From positions 3,534,001-3,598,000 of the forward strand of contig CADCXD010000002.1 of NCBI GenBank assembly GCA_902806575.1: a DNA stretch of 64,000 nucleotides, read 5' to 3'. The DNA comes from Jackrogersella multiformis (taxonomy: Eukaryota > Ascomycota > Sordariomycetes > Xylariales > Hypoxylaceae). This document shows, one piece after another, positions 1 through 11,885 of this stretch. Position numbers and translations under genes: made by a program. Below the pieces are notes generated by a model. That model was not told the DNA's origin. It saw nothing but the letters and a program-made list of their open reading frames with translations, and searched no databases. Numbering within the stretch: the first letter of the stretch is position 1; each line of letters begins with the position of its first letter.

Positions 1-2
1 AC

Positions 3-1199
3 TCGACCGAGTATCTCGACGGTGTCCGTGGCGTCGCCTCTCTGATCGTGTTCATCCTTCACTGGACTCACATCCCTTACCCATCCGTCAACTCGGGATG
101 GGGTTACAAGGACCACACATCTTTCTGGTTGCTCCCGTTCATCCGGATTATCTATTCGGGCGCCGCCATGGTCTCCGTCTTCTTTGTCGTCTCCGGCTTT
201 GTGCTTTCTCATCGCTTCATTCAGCGGATGCACCGCCGAGAGTACGCGGAGTTGTCCTCCGGTCTAACCTCGCTAACCTTCCGCCGGGCCATCCGCCTAT
301 TCCTCCCGGCCTTCGCATCTAGCACGCTAGCTTTTATATTTGCGTGCCTCGGCATAGTTAATGTGCCGAAAAAGGTGGACGGCAAGCCATTCATACATGG
401 TCTTTCTTCGTACCTCGAATACCTCGACATGGAGTCGAACCCGTGGGACTGGTCGGCAGACTTCTCCGGCTTCTACAATCCTCAGTTATGGTCCATTGCT
501 GTCGAGTTCCGCGGTTCGATGGTTGTCTTCCTCCTCCTTATAGGGCTAGCGAAGACCCGGACTGCTATCCGGCTAGCTGTCGAAGGGATAATCATAGCCC
601 ACTCTTTCGGTCACAGGCGCTGGGACATTGCCTTATTCATCGCCGGCATGACTCTAGCAGAACTCGAAGTGCTACTGAAGAAACCAACGAATCCGTCGAC
701 GAGGAAGCTGGTAAATGCGTCGCTTATATTTACCATGATAGTCGGTCTTTTCCTCTGTGGCTATCCTCGAGACCACAACATTCAGACCCCCGGGTATATG
801 TGGTCTAAATACGTTTGGCCATTCACTGCCTACCGTCGTCGGTTCTGGCTAGCGATCGGTGCCATGCTGGTCGTCGGCCCTATGGCGTTCTTGCCCTCTG
901 TCCAGTCCGTCTTCCTTACTCGGCCGGCCCGATACCTTGGACGGATAAGCTTTGCGCTGTACCTAGTTCACGGCCTCGGGAACCGAACAGTGGGCAAGTG
1001 GTTGCTCAACTCATGTTGGGCCTATATAGGAAAGGAGGGGTTTTGGCCTTATACCATGAGTTATATTGTCTCTACGACGTTGTATTTCCCAGTTGTAATA
1101 TGGGCTTCTGATATGTTCTGGAGAGGCGTCGATGTCCCATCGACGAATTTTGCTAAATGGTTCGAGAAGAAATGTGCTGCGCCGGAGGGTGTGAGATAG
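3..1199 (+). CDS. Acyltransferase 3 family membrane protein (5' partial)
   Basis: The gene enters the window already in frame: codons from base 3 read YLDGVRGVASLIVFILHW, the usual start of the Acyl_transf_3 (PF01757) domain, so the true start codon lies upstream. The visible 398 codons run uninterrupted to a TAG at 1197. Family features include the early His (ILHWTH), a run of about ten hydrophobic segments, the motif QLWSIAVEFRGSM and a C-terminal RISFALYLVHG helix. Such proteins transfer acyl (often acetyl) groups from acyl-CoA to sugars or small molecules in internal membranes; the substrate cannot be told from sequence. The neighbour FEX is convergent and functionally unrelated. The family is confident; the role is not. 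Confidence 0.85.
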   Translation, partial: STEYLDGVRGVASLIVFILHWTHIPYPSVNSGWGYKDHTSFWLLPFIRIIYSGAAMVSVFFVVSGFVLSHRFIQRMHRREYAELSSGLTSLTFRRAIRLFLPAFASSTLAFIFACLGIVNVPKKVDGKPFIHGLSSYLEYLDMESNPWDWSADFSGFYNPQLWSIAVEFRGSMVVFLLLIGLAKTRTAIRLAVEGIIIAHSFGHRRWDIALFIAGMTLAELEVLLKKPTNPSTRKLVNASLIFTMIVGLFLCGYPRDHNIQTPGYMWSKYVWPFTAYRRRFWLAIGAMLVVGPMAFLPSVQSVFLTRPARYLGRISFALYLVHGLGNRTVGKWLLNSCWAYIGKEGFWPYTMSYIVSTTLYFPVVIWASDMFWRGVDVPSTNFAKWFEKKCAAPEGVR

Positions 1200-1816
1200 A
1201 AAGCTTGCTAGGTGTGCAGAATCTACTTCATGTTTAATCATCGCAATGCGTATAGACAATTCGAATATTTAAATATTGGTCTCATCTTCCTGAAGGGATC
1301 AGCCTCGTTATACGGGGTTGCTGCGAAACTCATGGAGTGTTACTCTAGCTCCGGTGATGTTAGCAGTCGCTCATAGGAAAAGAGACTGGTAATACAGTTC
1401 CAATGAAGACAAGAAGATTGGTCAGAAATTGGTTGAAATCATCGGAAGGGGACAGTAGTGATGGTTCATCGCCATTACCTGAAGGCTTGCGATCTTCAAG
1501 TCTTCTTATTAGGTACCTAGTATATATTGTTCGAAAGTAATAATAATAGATAATTACCCAAACAAGATGGAACTCACATCTTGATTAAGAGCCATTTCTC
1601 TAGTATAAAGCTTATATGGTATTAGAATATGGGAACAGCGCAAGCCACATATACTGATACTCTGGGTTATTTCTAACTCACGAGTTTTTCTATAATGAAG
1701 TATGAGATTGCCGCTTTCGTCGCTCGCTCGCTCGTTCGGTCGCCTTAAATAGTCGAGAATTATACTATAATGAAAGCTCGAAGATCGTACTTTGATCACA
1801 TTCAGTTAGATGTCCC
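1200..1816. other. Intergenic, AT-rich 3' spacer
   Basis: This is the spacer between the convergent acyltransferase and fluoride exporter genes. It is AT-rich, especially 1500-1770, with a small GCTCGCTCGCTCGTTCG run near 1720. No gene is seen. Confidence 0.6.
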
Positions 1817-3456
1817 TCAATGCAAACATTTCAATGAGCTAAAGCCATCACTCCATCGTAGGCCGCCCATGATAGCCACCATGCAAACCAGCGCAACTAC
1901 GACGCTCGTGCCTCCGTACACGTACGCGTGCCGCCTTCGCAAGGCAGTCAGCTCGGCAACCCAGGTAGACACTGTAGTTAAACAACCGCAGAACCCGTCT
2001 TCGATCCCCTGGAACACCTGGCAGCCAATCACACCACCAACCGGAACGTGCGCGAGATCCCATGCCATGCCCAGAACTGCGGTTCCGAAGATGTTGACGG
2101 CGAAAGTGCCTAGGGGGAATGATGATATGTACCGGTTGAGGTACAGGGACGCGTAGAATCGTCCGAGGCAGCCTAGCGGCGCGAATACTAGCGCAAATGT
2201 TGCTCGGCCACGCCAAATCTCGGATGCTTCCTCGTTGTGGAACCTGTCCGGCGGAAGCACCGATAAGAGAACGGCCCCGATCCATGAGCCGCATGCGAGA
2301 AAGACGGCAAATGGGTCGAGGAATTTGCGGGTGAAATTGAATGGGAGTGAAGGGGTGATCGGTTCCAGAGCTAGGGCGAGCTGAGCGCCAATGAAGAAAC
2401 CAGTGAGAGATAGAGAAACTGTGGTAATGGTGACAGCGAGGAGAGCCATGAGAGAGTAGCCACCGTTTCGAGGAGTAGTAATTGAGCCTACGCCTGGTGT
2501 GAGCAGGTCATTTGACAGGGCGAGGAAGATGTCTCGTATGAATGAAGAGAAAGATGTGAAGGAACCGCAGAATCCAGTAGCAAGTCCAATGTAAAGCGGT
2601 ATAGTCTTCTTGGTAGCTACGTGGGTCTTCTTCGCAGCGGCAAGTTCGATAGCTACCCTATTCGGACTGGATTCCCTCGTCTCCTCACTAAAGCCATTCT
2701 CCTTCGCCCTGAGGAGCTGTAACTCGTACGTCGGCGTTCCCCACTCGAAGCGGAAGAGCATGCGGTCTTCAGCTAGGAAGCCTAAGACGAGGCTGCCGGC
2801 GAAGTTGGGCCACACGGAGCTGAAAGTGACAGGAGCGCCAACATAATTAGTTAAACCCTGAGTCCGAGCCGAGCGAGAGTGCCGAATATAGCGAATATGA
2901 TGAGATACGAGACGGTGTAGATCTCGGTTGCTAATCTTGATATATGTACCTCATCCGGTTTTGACTCCTCGGCCTCTTGTTGTATCTGCCCACCTTGCCG
3001 TTGAGCTTCCTGACGGTTCGAGTATTGACGCTCGAGTTCCCTCCCTTCCTCAAGTGAAGGGCTCGGACGCCAGCGATGCTCATCCGGACTTGGGATAGGC
3101 GCTATTCCCTCTAGCTCGGGCACATTCGCATAAGAATCCGGAATATCATAATTGGATTGCGACACAGATGAACGGCGCCGTTGCCTCCGCGTTTCTAGGC
3201 GGTTCAGTTCTTCGGTAGTAGGTGGCACAGGCGGATCTAAGCGATCTGCATTCTCATCCACGTCATGGAGATTGGTGTACGACTCTGGCGCGTCGTAATT
3301 TGGAGATGACGGTAGCTCAGCACTGCGTTGGTGTCTAGAGTTGATAGAACTATGTTGTGACATAGTTTGACGGGATGCAGACTTGGCACTATTGCTGGTC
3401 ACAGCATCCTGTTCGACATTTGACTGGGAGGGAAATTGTGACTGATGGTGGTCCAT
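1817..3456 (-). CDS. FEX1: Fluoride export protein FEX (two CrcB domains), apparent frameshift
   Basis: Eukaryotic fluoride channel/exporter of the plasma membrane, in which two CrcB/Fluc halves are fused in one chain. The first part (3456 to about 2860) is a hydrophilic, Q/S/E-rich N-terminal region of about 180 residues followed by the first helix, ending FAIFGTLARLGL. The next frame continues without a gap as QGLTNYVGAPVTFSSVWPNF and runs to a TAA-type stop at 1817. Both halves show the family GFCG motif (GFCGSFTSFSSF and GFCGCLTTVSTW) and the pore Asn (NFAGS and NIFGT). The two parts lie in different frames with no usable intron between them, so one base appears to be missing near 2859-2860; with it the product would be about 546 residues. 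As written, the frame stops at 2851. This may be a sequencing error or a real lesion. Start ATG at 3456. Confidence 0.88.
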
Positions 3457-4370
3457 CTCACCGTCTTTCCTCGCAATGTAATCTCAATACCATAATTCAT
3501 ATATCTCGAAGACGCGGGACCCGGGAAAGAGGAATTAAAGCATTGAATCAAACATTCAAGCAATCCTCCCCGAAAGATGAGGGACCTTGTGCTGATGATC
3601 TAAGTACCTAGGTAGATGTATCGATATCTTGAATTGAAATGTTGTATTCTTTACTCTGAGGCTATGAGGTTGTTATGATTTATTATGATTTATGAATGAT
3701 TTAATTCTCCTCTTGGCAGGGATTTTCGGCCATTACACAGGAAATAGCTTAAGACAGGTAGGTACTAGCCAGGCCTACTGTAAGTACCTATGTAGTCAGA
3801 TGATGTACAAAGTTAAGAGCCGTATTGGACGGTAATCATGGATGTGTACAGTGGGCCATTCCGTAATCCGAAAGCATCTCGATTTTAGTTTAGTACATAG
3901 TACAGTTTAGTGGATTTCTTATCTACATTCGTTATCGGCAGTAACGGAATGGATCCTAGGGCGCTTGTTATGGCGGGGAGGGTACCGGTAGGCAGTTAGG
4001 TAGGTACTTCTTAATTTAGGTAGCTGCCCCGCGTCCGGAGCTCTTTTGACAGTGCTCCAATGAATGCACGCCGCATCTCGTAAGGCACTCGCGAGCTAAG
4101 CTGCTCTCACGTCCCAATGAATTAGAAGTCAAGAAGGACCGACATTCTTATATCATAGGGCCCAATTAAATCTGACCGAACTAATTTCACTTTCTTATCG
4201 TTCACCTTTGCTCATCATTAACAGAGCTACGAGCTGTGTTTCTCAGAAGTCTTCTAAGATAAACCAAGTGCTTACAGTTCAGACATTCAGACACAAGTAC
4301 CATACCATAACCGTATCTTCTTTATTTCCATTGTACCTTAGCTGCGTACCGATAGCACCGGAATTTCATA
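3457..4370. other. Divergent spacer between FEX and UPRT genes
   Basis: About 0.9 kb between two divergently transcribed genes, so it should hold both promoters. It contains several TAGGTA/TACCTA repeats (3606, 3761, 3786, 4000-4022) and no open frame of interest. No specific regulatory site can be supported. Confidence 0.5.
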
Positions 4371-5273
4371 ATGTCGTTACCTTCAAACGTCCACGTCTCT
4401 AAGCACCCGTGCCTCGTGGCGAAGCTCAGCCGTCTCCGGTCCAAGGGGACGGAATCGCGCGAGGTCAAGTCTTTAATAAACGAGATCGCCTTGATTCTCG
4501 GGTGCGAAGCTCTAGCTTCGGCATTGACACCCGTCGACGGTCCAAAGGTAGCTTACATCTTCCGTACCTTACGATAAAGTCATGGAAATATTGTACATGT
4601 ATATATACGTCAAAGCGTGTAGTTGACACAGCATTACACGCAGGACGAGACTACGATCGGGTTCGAGTATACTACGACTACGGTGCAGCCGGAAGCGTTA
4701 TCTATAGTCCCCATCCTTAGATCAGGATTAGGCATGGTAGAAGGTGTGTGCCACCGCCTTTTGTCCTCTACGTCTTTCTCTACCCAATAATACCCGCCTA
4801 TATACCTACCAAGGCACTTAGGTAGATAGACATGACCTATAGACCTAACACGATTCCAAGCAATACAAACCCTACTTCCTGAGCCGGTTCCTGTACACCA
4901 CCTAGGTCTATACCGCGAGCCTAGCACCCTCGAACCCGTCGAGTACTACAACAACCTCCCGCACCACCTCCCGTCATCAGCGAGCGACCCGGACACGAAA
5001 GCGTCGAGCCTAGCCATCATCGTGGACCCGGTCATCGCCACCGGAGGGACGTGTCAGGCTGCCATCCAGACGCTTAAGGAGTGGGGTGTTAAGAAGATCA
5101 TCGTCCTATCCGTCATCGCCGCCGCGGACGGGGTGCGGCGCGCCGCCGAGGAGTGGAGCGAGGGCGTGGAGATATGGGTTGCGGGAGTCGACGCCGAGCT
5201 CACGCCGAACGGCATGCTGAAGCCCGGAGTGGGAGACGTGGGCGATCGCTTGTTCCTAACCATAGGAAAGTAA
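4371..5273 (+). CDS. Uracil phosphoribosyltransferase
   Basis: Pyrimidine salvage enzyme that makes UMP from uracil and PRPP in the cytosol (FUR1/UPRT family). Three exons are inferred: 4371-4547, 4644-4743 and 4861-5273, giving 229 residues against 216 in yeast FUR1. Intron 1 starts GTAGCT and ends GCAG; intron 2 starts GTGTGT and ends with the less common CAAG. The splices join DGPK to DETTIGFEY and MVE to AIQTLLPEPVP, both matching the family. Visible signatures are VPILRSGLGMVEA, HLGLYREPSTLEPVEYYN and the PRPP loop VDPVIATGGT (residues 147-156). The start MSLPSNVHVSKHP is at the expected distance from the conserved block. The gene converges with LIG4, with 98 bp between the stops. Confidence 0.92.
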
Positions 5274-5371
5274 AGACGCTTGTGATAGACACATGTTGGT
5301 ATTAGATAAACACTGGCTAAGCACCTAGGTTAGATTGGCAACTGGCTACATTTTGGTTGCTACCTGAATCA

Positions 5372-8300
5372 TCATAATGGCTCATATCTTTCCTCGTCTA
5401 CCGTTGTGCGGTTCTCCCAGCAATCTTCCACCCATTGCCGTGAGACTACTCTGGGGACAGGGGATCGAGAACTAATCGACGAGCGTACTTCTGCCGCCCG
5501 TTCCATCTTGCCTATCTCGCTACCGCTCATGATAACTACATGAGTAATACTTCTATCATCTAGGTCATCAGCTACAGACCCACCTCCGTATTTGACCCGA
5601 TTCTTTAGCTTGAGGCACGATATAGGAGACACGTCGTCCGTTGTCGAGAAATGCACTCTTGCGCCTCTAAAAATGTAGCTTCTCAAACTGCCGATGTCGT
5701 GGCCGTGCTCAGTCAACTGGCTTAGGAATTCCTCTTTGTCAAAGGGTTCCCCGACGATGATCTCCTTCTTCGGCATCGACTTGAGCAGCTGTCCCAGTTC
5801 CATTAGACTTAGGTCCCTAGCGTAGCTGTCGCCAAACTCGTCCACATTTTCCTCTGCGAGGCAGATCGTGGCTTCGGTGGCGTGGAATAAGTGGCCGGCC
5901 TCGAAGGGCAGTAGGAAGTCCTTGTCGCGCTGCGCGAGGCAGTCTAGTATCCATTTCGGCTTGATGATGTCTACGTCGCCGGCTTTCATCAGACTGGCCA
6001 CCTTGACCACCTTCTTCTCGGCAATGAGAAGCATGCCGGTTTCCGGGTCGGCTCTCTGATATATCTTGCCGCCGTTCTCCTTGATTAGCGTCTCGATTTG
6101 CGTCTTTGACTTCTTGACCGGGGCCGTACAGTCCGTAAGAACGCAGAACTCTAGCCCCTCGAATACTTTAGTCTTAGGTCCGTCGAACATGGCCGGCGCG
6201 ATATTATCCTGACCGGCGATGATAACGTCCCTCTTGACTCGCTTAGCCGACCGCTTCCTGCGCGACTCCATATTCATGACCTTCTTCTCGTTTTCCTTCT
6301 CGGCTTGGGCCTTCATGTCCAGGAATCCTTGAAAGTCCAGGCACGAATCCCAGCTTCGGTCAAATCGTATGCCTTTGAACCGCGGGAATCTCAACGTTAT
6401 ACCCGTCGCAAACTGATCTGATTCTCCGGCGCTGGCCGCCTTTACGGAAACGACAATAGACTCGCTCGGGCGAATCCACGCGTCAGGTCTGAGAATCTGG
6501 TGTTTCTCCCCGCCGGCGAGCTGGATGTACTTGCTCGGCGGCTTTTTCGGGTCCCAGGTGTTCCATTTCCCTTCCGTATGATGCCGTATATCAGCAAAGT
6601 CTTCTGCGCGGAATCCACCACCGACTTTCACGAAGCTGAAGCATGTTTCCGGGCTGGCTCCGGCTGTAATGTCGTTTTCTGAAGCGCGAAGGCCGCAGAG
6701 AAAGGAGCTCAAACGACCGCCGCGATGACCGGTCCCGTAGTATCCGCCGATAATTACCACGTCTACAGACTCGCCGAAGCCGCTCATGTACTCCGGCTTC
6801 ACCTTGATCCAGTTATCGCTGCGGTCGGCTAGCGAGTACATGGAGCGGGGATTCTTGATAACTAACCCCTCAGATGCATCGGACACGATTTTCCGGAGCA
6901 TTGGCTCAATCACATCGGCCGATGTGGCCGTGTCGTATTTATGAATCTCTAGCCTATACGGCGCACCTAAAACTGCCTTTTCGAGTGCTTTCCGCCGATC
7001 TCGTAGGGTGTACTGCGTGAGAGGCTGATCGTTTAAGTAGAGGATGTCAAAGACGCGGAGAACCGGCCGAGGCGCATTGTCGTTGTGAGGGTTTCGTTGT
7101 TCCGCAAGGGCTGCTGTCTTCAGAGTACCAAATTTGAGTATCTTATCGAGTTCTGGATCCCACACGATCATCTCGCCGTCGAGGATGATGTTCCGTACCC
7201 CAGGGGAGAAAGCGTCCTTGAAATGGCGGATGAGTGAACCATTCTCATCTCGAAAGCTCTCGCCATAAAGATAGGTGTAGTCCTTGGCCTTCCTCGACCA
7301 GAAGCGGAATTTCATGCCGCCAGGGGTATCGTCGTCTTCTTCCATATGCAGCTGCATTCGCTCGCCGTCCAACTTTTCTTCGATCCAGAACTCGTCGTCA
7401 CCTTCGACTCGGTTTGTCGAGTTGAGCTTGTCGACCATCTTTTGGAAAGAAGTGGACATTTGGTAGTGGCAAAGCATGGGCTGGAAGCATTGCATCAACG
7501 TGACGCTCGTTTGGCCATCCGTGAGGCGGAATTTAGGGTCATAAAGGTCCCAACAAACTTGCCGGAGGCTCGAGGACACACTGAAAAGATCCAGGGCATC
7601 GGGATGCCATACTTCCATGAAGCTTCTCTCTGTAGCTCCTACTCTCATCTGTTTTAAGATGATGCGTATGAGCCACTTTAGTTCTTCGGCGTTCATGCGT
7701 TGGTAGAAGGTCTCGAATATGGGGAGCTGCTCGCTCTCGCCAGATGCGGCTGACAACTTGTCTAACATCTCATTGACGTCGGCAATGCGCATATCTCCGG
7801 GGTCTATACGCATAGGCCTCTTCGTCAACACGTCGAAGCATCTCCCGGCGAAGTCGCCAGCAGCGCGAGCCGTTGCTGACTGGAGCGGCTCTTTCCAGTG
7901 TATGATACCATAACCATCTTCGGAGTTTCTGTCGATTCTCATCACCTTCACGAGTAGCTTGCCAATATTGCTCTCTTTGAGCCCGTACATTGCCCTGTCA
8001 CGATCCGAGCTGGGTAGGATCAAGCGCATGGCTGGGTAGAAATCATTTCCAACCTCTGATCGCCACCTCGACATGAAGCGTTCGATGACATTGCGTTTAT
8101 ACTCATGCGGAGATAGTTTACTAGGTCTATGAGCACCAGCTCTAGAGCGCGCAACCTTTTGGCCGGATTGTTTGTTCTCCTGTAGAGGGTCAAAAAGGTT
8201 TTTGAATAGCTCCGAAAAGAAGAATGTTCGTGAGTGATTCTTTGGCCGGTTTGGGTATCTTGATAGTAATGTTAGCTTATAACAGGCATATCCTATATAT

Positions 8301-8434
8301 ATTTTGTGGTGGTTCAAGATTGGTCCAGCTTACTTCGCATCGAGCTCCTCGAGTGTTTGTCCCCCTGCCGCATATTGACGATATTCCTCATCCTCGGCAC
8401 CTTCGTCCCGCAGTTTTTCGCGTCGTTGACTCAT
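5372..8434 (-). CDS. LIG4: DNA ligase IV (non-homologous end joining)
   Basis: ATP-dependent ligase that seals double-strand breaks in the nucleus together with the XRCC4/Lif1-type partner. Two exons: 8434-8334 and 8258-5372, separated by a 75-nt intron (GTAAGC donor, GCTAAC branch site, CAAG acceptor). The first exon encodes MSQRREKLRDEG...LEELDAK, typical of fungal LIG4 N-termini. The product is 995 residues, about the usual length. The N-terminal ligase domain is followed by the adenylation domain with catalytic Lys about 329 in EEKLDGERMQ, the motif DGEMIVWD, then the OB-fold region. Two C-terminal BRCT domains follow (first near FEGLEFCVLTD to PKWILDCLAQ, second ending SRQWVEDCWENRTTVDEE). 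The gene diverges from PIF1. Confidence 0.96.
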
Positions 8435-9159
8435 TATACCGGATTTCTTTAATTTGGATAGGCAGGTTGGTTAATGTCAATGTCAACGTTGGCTGTCTAC
8501 CTAGGGTTATATACATATGAGTAGTCTCTCAGTGAGGGATGCGTTCAAAAATGAGGCTTTGTGCCTGAAATAAAAATTGTAGGGACAATTCGCTTTCAAC
8601 CATGGCACTTGATGTCTTCCTATTTAGGATCGTTTCTCAACTTATTGAATTCCATCACAGGCTACCTAGGTAGGTAGTAGATGAAGGTTGTCAAGGTTTA
8701 GGTGTTCTGCCTATTTGGTAGGAGTGTATAAGTGACGTATCTTACGTATCTTTGTGTTACCTACCTAGTAATCCTAGCTCCGTTATTGAATTTAAAGTTA
8801 GCAGATACCATAACGGGTCCGCGACCGATTTATATGGGTCAATTGATTCTTGCTGTTATGGTTGTACATAGGCTTTTGAATAGCCAATGATGAATACACG
8901 CACAATTTTAGTGTAGGGGGTTAATCAACGCGTCTAGTTCCACCAACTCAACGCGACATCGACACCGATTATAAACCTTATTGTAAGAAGTACCTCACTG
9001 GGTACTGTACCCACTTACCCGACCTGTGTGTACTATGTAGTAGGTAGTCAAGGAAGGAAGGAACAAACGTGCTGCCAATGATTGACATATCTTCTCAAGT
9101 TTCGAACCTTGTCTCAACTCAAACTTTTCCCTTCAGACATAGTCGTCTTCAACTCCTGT
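8435..9159. promoter_or_regulatory. Shared intergenic region between divergent LIG4 and PIF1
   Basis: About 725 bp between the LIG4 start (8434, minus strand) and the first in-frame PIF1 ATG (9160, plus strand). It must carry both promoters. It includes a CCTAGGTAGGTAG palindromic stretch near 8662-8678. An upstream ATG at 9078 opens a 62-codon frame overlapping the PIF1 start (stop at 9266). No specific factor site is claimed. Confidence 0.5.
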
Positions 9160-11885
9160 ATGACTACTGGTCTTGTCCGACTCCTGCCTTCAAGACCTCT
9201 GCGCCCTCGACAAACGCTTCCACGCTTTCATGCCTATGCACTCGTGTGCCACACAAGGTCTCTTAACATCATGTTAAGCAGGGCCGTGGACAGAAAGAAG
9301 GCCGACGCGCCTCCACCACAGCTCTCTAAGACTGATCTCGCGAAGCAATTGTTTCCCTCGAGTAGTCCTTCGACCCATGATGGAAACATTGCGCAGTGGG
9401 CATCCTCCCACAAGGGCCGTGCTAACCCGTTGTCAAGTACCGCATCAGGATCTATGAAGGCAGCAGCAGGTAACGACCCGCTACAACCTAGAACCGCAAA
9501 CTTCCAGCAACCTCGCCGTCAATACAAACCAATTCCTCCCGTTACCTCGGATCTAAGCTCTGCTCGACGCTCCCACAGCGTAGTGTCCCTACTTGGCAAT
9601 GCTGGGTCGTTCCAGGAAGAACCTAAGCCTGTCCGAGTCCCACCCCAAGGCAAGACAAGTTCAGCAGCATACTACGCAGACGATGACTTTAGCGACAATA
9701 ATACTTTAGAGTTGGATTTGGAGTATCGACTTCCAAAATCCCTTCCTCCCGAACCCGTCGCGCCAAAGCCTCCCACGGCCCCTTCACCTCAACTACCTGC
9801 TAGCCAATTGCCTTGGTCTTCGTCGCCGCAAGATCACCTTTTTCCTCCGGCAAATGCCCCGAAGAAGTTGAAACGTGAATCATCAGATGAGGCCCCGCGA
9901 CCTGGTCCACCCCCAGCAAAGAAAAGGAGTCTACCCGGAAGTTGGAAGCAAGAGACTACTACGCAATCACGCCTAAACAGTAGCCAAGTATATGCCCGGG
10001 AGATGCACACACAAGCTACTCCAGTCGCCAAGAAAAAGGGTGATCCGCCTTGGGATGCGTCACAGAGTGCTATCAAGGAACGTCGGAAACAGCTTAAGAA
10101 CCAGAACAAAAAATCTGGATCCGAGGCTGAACTTACGAAAGAAGACATCCGTACCGCTACAGAAGGCCACGCCAAACAGAAGCCCAAATCTACCGCTATA
10201 TCCTTAAGCTCCGAACAACAGCATGTAATCGAGCTGGTTCTTCAGAAGAAGCAGAGCGTATTCTTTACTGGACCTGCAGGTACTGGTAAGTCAGTATTGA
10301 TGCGAGCAATCATATCGGAGTTGAGGAAGAATTTGGCTCGCGATCCGGAACGTCTCAGTGTCACGGCCTCTACCGGCCTTGCTGCTTGCAACATTGGGGG
10401 TATGACACTCCACAGCTTTGCTGGCATCGGTCTTGGAAAGGATGACGTCCCAACGCTGGTCAAGAAGATCCGTCGGAATGCCAAAGCGAAGAACAGATGG
10501 CTCCGTACGAGCGTCCTTATCATCGATGAGGTTTCCATGGTTGACGGCGAGCTCTTCGATAAGCTTTCGCAAATAGCGCGTACTATTCGGAACAACGGCC
10601 GGCCGTGGGGCGGAATACAGCTAATCATCACAGGCGACTTCTTCCAGCTTCCCCCCGTCCCTGATGGAGGTAAGAAGGATGCAAAGTTTGCATTTGAGGC
10701 CGCCACGTGGAACACGTCAATCGATCATACTATTGGACTGACGCAGGTCTTCCGTCAAAGAGATCCTCGTAAGTCTGGCATTTACAAGTTTTCCTCTCGC
10801 TGTTTAGTTATCTTACTAATACTGGGTTAGATTTCGCCGATATGCTGAACGAGATGCGTCTCGGTAGGATCAGCGAAGATACGGTCCGAACGTTCAAAGA
10901 ACTGTCGCGACCGTTAAGCTTCGATGATGGGCTTGACGTAACCGAATTGTATTATTTACCACTTTTCTAGAATGATCTGCTGGTAATTCATGCTAACCTT
11001 GACCCTAGATTCCCGACCCGTCAAGAAGTCGAAAGATCCAACGAGTTCCGGATGCGTAATTTACCGGGGGACGTATATAAGTACGAGTCCAACGACTCGG
11101 GTGAAGTTAGTGTCCGAGATAGACTGCTCTCGAACATGATGGCTCCCAAGGTCATGGGCTTGAAGAAGGGCGCGCAAGTCATGTTGATCAAGAACATGGA
11201 CGATACGTTAGTAAATGGCTCCCTCGGCAAGGTCATCGGATTCATGAATGAAGCTACGTTCGAAAATTGGAGGGCTCGAGAAGAAGCTGGTTCGAATGAC
11301 GAAGTCGATACAGATGCCATCTCCAAGCAGAAAATCAAGGCGTTCAGCCGTGACGTTCAAGCAATAAAGGACAACAAAGAGTATCCACTGGTTCGCTTCA
11401 CGGCAACAGACGGGACCCATCGAACCCTCCTCTGCATCCCAGAGGAGTGGAAGGTTGAATTGCCTACGGGTGAACTTCAAGCATCACGCAAGCAAATACC
11501 GCTCATCCTAGCCTGGGCCCTGTCTATCCATAAGGCTCAGGGCCAGACGCTGGAAAGAGTAAAGGTGGATCTAGGCAAAGTTTTTGAGAAGGGACAGGCG
11601 TATGTTGCGCTCAGTCGAGCGGTGAGCAAGCAGGGGCTTCAGGTACTGCGTTTCGACAAGAACAAGGTTATGGCTCACCCTCGAGTGATTCAATTCTACA
11701 ACAAGCTCTACAGCGCAGAAGCGGCGATCAAGGCGAAGAAGCAGCCGACAATATCAGACTTTGCTCACAAGGGATCATCGACAGTACCTTCTAGGTCTAA
11801 GGGGACAGGCATGGATGCGATTAAGATAGAAGATGACGAGGCAGAGGCGATAGCAGCATATGGCTACGAGGCAGGCGTATTCTAG
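9160..11885 (+). CDS. PIF1: PIF1-type 5'-3' DNA helicase
   Basis: Superfamily 1B helicase acting on telomeres, G-quadruplexes and mitochondrial DNA. Exons: 9160-10768, 10831-10948 and 11009-11885. Introns are 62 and 60 nt, with GTAAGT and GTATTA donors, TACTAAT and GCTAAC branch sites, and TAG acceptors. The product is 867 residues from the ATG at 9160. That start gives an Arg-rich, acid-free leader (TTGLVRLLPSRPLRPRQTLP) looking like a mitochondrial presequence. A second in-frame ATG at 9271 (codon 38), in better context (A at -3), starts MLSRAVDRKK. A disordered Pro/Ser/Lys-rich region of about 300 residues follows. The helicase core has Walker A GPAGTGKS (371-378), Walker B LIIDEVSMVD, ITGDFFQLPPV, TQVFRQ and late motif HKAQGQTL. 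It lies head-to-head with LIG4. Confidence 0.95.

Noticed and set aside
2851..2870. Programmed -1 ribosomal frameshift as an explanation for FEX
   Set aside because: GGGTTTA is present but not in the phase required for a slippery heptamer, and FEX genes are not known to need frameshifting.
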